Position numbers and translations under genes: made by a program. A stretch of 5,757 nt of DNA from CAWACC01 sp964390695 (GTDB lineage Bacteria; Chlamydiota; Chlamydiia; Chlamydiales; Parachlamydiaceae), in the NCBI GenBank assembly GCA_964390695.1, contig CAYMKI010000176.1, positions 1-5,757 on the forward strand. The letters run 5' to 3'. Shown piece after piece: positions 4,303 through 5,757 of the stretch (the first letter of the stretch is position 1; each line of letters starts with the position of its first letter). The notes beneath the pieces were generated by a model. The model had not been told where the DNA came from, made no database searches, and worked only from the letters and a program-made list of their open reading frames with translations.

Positions 4303-5581
4303 TAGTACTGCCTTCTGATGCTCCATACAACGCCTCCAATACCCAGGCAAGTAAAAGCAACAACAAAAGCCCACCACCCCCAAGAAAGGGAAGCCAGGGC
4401 ATCGATCCAGTTGTAAGGCCAGGCGAGTCCCACTGCCTTGGTGGCGAGAAGGGGGCCAAGATTTGCCCCTCTGCCCCGATGAGTCTCAGATCGGCGACCG
4501 GTTGATCTTTTACAATGGGTAGCGCAAGGGTTCGCCAATAGAGGAGACACTTGGCTTGCGGTTCCTCCGCAGGATAATATTCAAGGGTTAATGCCTCCTG
4601 CAGATAAGTGTGCAAGGGCGCCTCCCCTTTGGGCAGGTCCAATGTAAAACTTTGGGAACCGGCTTTTAAAAAGGTGCGTTGTACTTTGGGTTGATTGAAG
4701 GCCATTTCAAATAGTTGGATGGCCTCCTCAAATAGGGTGCTCGAATCGGAATACCCCAAAAACACCGCGACAAGCGTTCTGTCTTCCATCCTCGCAGCTG
4801 CGACCAGGTTTTTTTTCGCTTTGGCGTGATAGCCCGTCTTGATCCCAATGGCCTTCGGGTAGTAAAATTTTCCCGGCCTGACAAGGCGATTGGTCTGCAA
4901 TAACGTGATCGCCGCCTGTTTGTTGGTTTTGGGCCGTATGAAGCGTGTTTGCAACACAATTTCGCAAAACAAAGGATGCTTCAACGCTTCGCATCCCATA
5001 AGCGCGAGATCATGAGCCGTCGTTTGATGGCGCGCATCATGCAAACCGTGTGGATTATAAAATTGCGTCTGTATACACCCAATTTCTCGGAGATAAGCAT
5101 TCATCCCCTCCATAAACACGGGAACGGTCGGCCCCAGCGCGTGAGCCATCACGTTCGCCGCATCGTTGGCAGAGCAGATCAACATGCCCTTCAGCAAATC
5201 ACGCAGCGAAAAAATCTCCCCTTTTTTGATTCCCATATGCATACCATCGGGTTCCAGCCAATGGGCAGGCAGGGTATACCCGGAACGCTGCTTAGCCTCC
5301 TGAGTCACAGAAGCCAATGAATCTTGTTGGGCCTCAATCAACAGATCGAGTTTATCGCTCGCCTTGGTAAGCACATATAACCCCGTCGCCACTTTTGTCG
5401 TACTCGCAGGATAACGGCAAACATGAGCATTCCGCTCAAATAAGATCACCCGAGTGTCGGCGTTCATCAAAATGACCGCCTCTCCATGGATCTCGAATTG
5501 TAGGGGTTCTGCTCGAAGAAGCACGGTCAATAGGAGACTACTCCAAATGAGCCTCCAGACCATCCTAGTAGTTGCACTCAT
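4217..5581 (-). CDS. dacF: D-alanyl-D-alanine carboxypeptidase (DacF/PBP5 type), C-terminus extended by mini-element B
   Basis: This serine DD-peptidase of family S11 trims the terminal D-Ala from peptidoglycan pentapeptides outside the cytoplasmic membrane. Counting from the ATG at 5581 (454 residues): signal peptide about 7-24 (MVWRLIWSSLLLTVLLRA). The active-site motifs are S60-T-T-K63 (in YPASTTKVATG), S137-A-N139 (in CSANDAANVMA) and K248-T-G250 (in GIKTGYHAKAK), all intact. After these come a beta-rich C-terminal part of the PBP5_C kind and a membrane anchor about 397-419 (FLGGGGLLLLLLLAWVLEAL). The ATG is preferred over the in-frame TTG at 5611 because it puts the hydrophobic signal core close to the N-terminus, although no strong Shine-Dalgarno is seen. 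Residues 427-454 (from NLNFAFFCSLEQ to FIFD) lie inside element B, so the original gene must have ended a few residues after the anchor. The tail would face the cytoplasm and should not disturb catalysis. The gene converges on the OvoA-like methyltransferase and is transcribed alone. Confidence 0.9.
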   Translation of the reverse strand: MSATTRMVWRLIWSSLLLTVLLRAEPLQFEIHGEAVILMNADTRVILFERNAHVCRYPASTTKVATGLYVLTKASDKLDLLIEAQQDSLASVTQEAKQRSGYTLPAHWLEPDGMHMGIKKGEIFSLRDLLKGMLICSANDAANVMAHALGPTVPVFMEGMNAYLREIGCIQTQFYNPHGLHDARHQTTAHDLALMGCEALKHPLFCEIVLQTRFIRPKTNKQAAITLLQTNRLVRPGKFYYPKAIGIKTGYHAKAKKNLVAAARMEDRTLVAVFLGYSDSSTLFEEAIQLFEMAFNQPKVQRTFLKAGSQSFTLDLPKGEAPLHTYLQEALTLEYYPAEEPQAKCLLYWRTLALPIVKDQPVADLRLIGAEGQILAPFSPPRQWDSPGLTTGSMPWLPFLGGGGLLLLLLLAWVLEALYGASEGSTNLNFAFFCSLEQCESSRKANLIIGFIFD

Positions 5582-5627
5582 TAGACTTTTGTCAAAACTC
5601 CATGTTTCCAAGCAAAGGGAACTTCGA

Positions 5628-5710
5628 AACCTGAATTTCGGGTTTTTTTGCCCTGTGGAGCAGCTTGAAAGTTCCCGTAGAGCCTAATATCATCATTGGG
5701 TTCATGAACC
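5628..5710 (+). repeat. Palindromic mini-element copy C (one arm only)
   Basis: Starting AACCTGAATTT, this stretch matches one arm of copy B along its length (TTTTTTTGCC, GGAGCAGCTTGAAAGTTCCCG, ATATCATCATTGGGTTCAT). It ends in the 12 bp perfect palindrome GGTTCATGAACC (5699-5710), which corresponds to the centre of the element. The second arm is not found in 5711-5757, so the copy is a half element. Orientation is the same as copy A. It starts 47 bases ahead of the carboxypeptidase ATG and so occupies the place where its promoter would be expected. No clear promoter or other feature is seen in 5711-5757. Confidence 0.75.
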
Positions 5711-5757
5711 TATCCCACTAAAAAATTTCAGTCGATTTTTGGGTTCTTTTGAGCCGA

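Noticed and set aside
4227..5320. Plus-strand and alternate minus-strand open frames across the carboxypeptidase gene
   Set aside because: They lie over conserved SxxK, SxN and KTG codons of the real gene and have low-complexity or unrecognisable products.
5582..5611. TTG at 5611 as start of the carboxypeptidase, adding ten residues
   Set aside because: It places a charged decapeptide ahead of the signal peptide and has no better ribosome site; the ATG at 5581 fits an exported enzyme better.
5454..5687. A 77-codon plus-strand frame running into copy C as a gene
   Set aside because: Most of it is antisense to the signal-peptide region of the carboxypeptidase; only its end, inside the element, is of interest and is reported separately.

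Overview
The window looks like a piece of an accessory, transposon-scarred bacterial chromosome with moderate to low G+C. It holds a carboxypeptidase of the penicillin-binding protein type, two SAM-dependent methyltransferases, IS66 debris and a palindromic mini-element present three times. The style (IS66 relics, MITEs between genes, moderate-GC islands in AT-rich spacers) would suit an environmental, amoeba-associated chlamydia-like bacterium. That assignment is an inference; no rRNA or marker gene is present to prove it.

Left part (1-1400): the 3' part of a class I SAM methyltransferase gene runs in from outside the window and ends on a stop codon supplied by the terminal repeat of an 860 bp IS66-type element (539-1398). 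The element has 16 bp perfect terminal inverted repeats but its transposase gene is gutted by deletions and frameshifts. Middle-left (1400-2167): a leftward gene for a small protein with two predicted membrane segments, with a TTG start and a strong Shine-Dalgarno. An AT-rich 335 bp spacer follows, with a short inverted repeat and mini-element copy A.

Centre (2168-4110): a two-gene rightward unit. The first gene encodes a 392-residue M29 (AmpS/aminopeptidase T)-like metalloenzyme with all five expected metal ligands. The second encodes a stand-alone methyltransferase closely resembling the C-terminal methyltransferase domain of the ovothiol enzyme OvoA. The reading frame of the second gene overlaps the stop codon of the first, but has no ATG, GTG or TTG where the homology begins. 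This implies an AUA start, a -1 frameshift fusion or a start-codon mutation. This pair is the best candidate for an undescribed pathway.

Right part (4110-5757): mini-element copy B (about 161 bp, imperfect palindrome, 5 bp target duplication TAGTA) sits between the convergent methyltransferase and DacF-type D-Ala-D-Ala carboxypeptidase genes. Copy B provides the last 28 codons and the stop of the carboxypeptidase. A half copy (C) lies just upstream of the carboxypeptidase. Copies A and B bracket the two-gene unit in opposite orientations, and B and C bracket the carboxypeptidase.
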